Positions 59,077 to 59,919 of a DNA stretch of 59,919 nt are shown here, piece by piece. The stretch's first letter is position 1; each line of letters starts with the position of its first letter. The position numbers and the translations under genes are program-made. A model generated the notes under the pieces. The model worked only from the letters and a program-made list of their open reading frames with translations, searched no databases and had not been told where the DNA came from. This stretch comes from Phycisphaerales bacterium (GTDB lineage: Bacteria; Planctomycetota; Phycisphaerae; Phycisphaerales; SM1A02). Where the stretch lies: the NCBI GenBank assembly GCA_022446795.1, contig JAKVBX010000007.1, positions 59,788 through 119,706 on the forward strand. Reading direction: 5' to 3'.

Positions 59077-59919
59077 TCAGCGATCTCGTCGCCAGAATCT
59101 CGACCAGGTCATCTTCAGGTAGCCAAGCAACCTGACGTGGTAGTAGGCCAGCAGGACGGGAAAACTGCGCGTGGTTTCCCAGGGGGTCTTGCCTTTCAGG
59201 CAGAGGTCGTTGTACAGAATGGCCGCGATGGCGAGGGCCATGAATCCAGCGGGGACCAGCAGTGGCCACCAGCCCAGGAAGGGCAACTGGCTCACGGCCA
59301 GGGGAAGCGACAACCAGGCCAGCATGAACGGGATCATGTCCCGGCGATGGGGGAGCCGGTGGCGGTAGACGAAGTCCGCTGCGGCTTGGCCGCCATGGAA
59401 CGCCTGGCGATAGAACGACCGCCTGTCGTAGTAGTGCTCGTGGAGCACGACGGCGGAGGGGTGGGCTACGAGTTTCCAGCCTGCGGCCTTCAGGTCTAGG
59501 GCCAGGCTCTCTTCATCACAGGCGCCGGAGAAGGACACATCCGGCTGGCCATCTTCACCGGGTGGTGGCAACTCGCCATCTTCGCTCCACATGCAGGCGA
59601 CCAGCGGCTCCCGACGAACGCAGAGGTTCCCGGCGATGAGGCGGCGAGCGGGGCCGGCATTCCCGATTCGATGTGTTCCACGGAAGGCCAGGTCATAGAT
59701 GGTGCGAGGGTCAGGATCCAGGACCAGGCCCGTCACGGCCGCAACCTCGGTGTCCTCCATGGGCTTGACCAGTTGCTCCAGCCATGTCGGCTCAGCCAGG
59801 CAGTCACTGTCGAGGAAGGCGATGAAGTCGCCCGTGGCAGCCTGGACCCCACGGTTCCGGCTGGCATTGGCGCCACGGTTCTTCTCATTGCGGAGCACAA
59901 CCAGGTTCAATTCCGGGTG
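59077..59919 (-). CDS. family 2 glycosyltransferase, partial (5' end beyond the window)
   Basis: C-terminal 280 residues of an inverting GT2 transferase; the N terminus lies past base 59919. Visible motifs: LRNEKNRGANASRNRGVQAATGDFIAFLDSDC (the DxD-type nucleotide-sugar site is FLDSD), CDEESLALDLKAAGWKLVAHPSAVVLHEH (the ED/ExxxxxL-type acceptor region), then two to three membrane segments (residues about 200-255) and a basic tail. This layout suits a membrane-associated glycosyltransferase for cell-surface polysaccharide. Its stop codon is 2 bp past the GH43 stop on the other strand. Confidence 0.88.
   Translation of the reverse strand, partial: HPELNLVVLRNEKNRGANASRNRGVQAATGDFIAFLDSDCLAEPTWLEQLVKPMEDTEVAAVTGLVLDPDPRTIYDLAFRGTHRIGNAGPARRLIAGNLCVRREPLVACMWSEDGELPPPGEDGQPDVSFSGACDEESLALDLKAAGWKLVAHPSAVVLHEHYYDRRSFYRQAFHGGQAAADFVYRHRLPHRRDMIPFMLAWLSLPLAVSQLPFLGWWPLLVPAGFMALAIAAILYNDLCLKGKTPWETTRSFPVLLAYYHVRLLGYLKMTWSRFWRRDR

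Overview
The window (about 60 kb, high GC) looks like a chromosomal segment of a marine planctomycete, most likely class Phycisphaerae. This rests on gene content, not on a marker gene: ten secreted proteins carry dockerin-type calcium-binding repeats (DxxGDGxVDxxDLLxLLxxW) with no cohesin partner in view. There are also two formylglycine sulfatases, Cys-rich GACC modules, EF-hand exoproteins, a monomeric isocitrate dehydrogenase and an L-rhamnose/L-lactate catabolic cluster. No tRNA, rRNA, CRISPR array or insertion sequence was recognised.

Layout. 0-9.3 kb: an HSL-type hydrolase, two paralogous Cys-rich dockerin proteins, a three-domain PrcB-like/Tiki-like/gluzincin protein, a small metal-binding lipoprotein and a TIM-barrel-like protein with an N-terminal dockerin. 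9.3-10.6 kb: a 1.3-kb gene-free stretch holding a dense series of stem-loops (9784-10418), the best candidate here for an undescribed structured RNA. 10.6-15.2 kb: icd, a small membrane protein, a secreted protein and a dockerin protein. 15.3-20.8 kb: a four-gene minus-strand envelope operon (CsgG-domain protein, COG3014-like lipoprotein, LpoB-like/YcfL-like fusion, LpoB-like lipoprotein) with a recognisable promoter box and terminator. 21-28 kb: a deacetylase-like dockerin protein and two large paralogous secreted dockerin proteins. 28.3-40.7 kb: bcp, a glutamine amidotransferase, two coupled small genes, a PhoD-like phosphatase, a papain-like protease, a sulfatase, an EF-hand/ClpP-fold protein, a twin-HNH protein, a dockerin protein of unknown function and an esterase with dockerin. 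40.9-44.3 kb: a small lipoprotein and a BlaI/BlaR1-type regulatory pair whose sensor carries a long helical-repeat array. Its promoter has a 16-bp palindrome in the -35/-10 spacer.

44.4-59.1 kb is a carbohydrate locus: sulfatase, CDF-like transporter, lutABC, rhaI, rhaB, a rhaD aldolase-dehydrogenase fusion and rhaM, then a repeat protein and a GH43 enzyme. Together they predict removal of sulfate esters and xylose/arabinose side groups outside the cell, and conversion of L-rhamnose to DHAP plus L-lactaldehyde. RhaD would then oxidise the lactaldehyde to L-lactate and LutABC would take it to pyruvate. This suits a sulfated rhamnose-rich algal polysaccharide such as ulvan. The window ends inside a family-2 glycosyltransferase.

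Start codons were often moved downstream of the longest reading frame where a signal peptide and a Shine-Dalgarno-like sequence agreed. All functional calls are from motif reading by eye; no database search was run.
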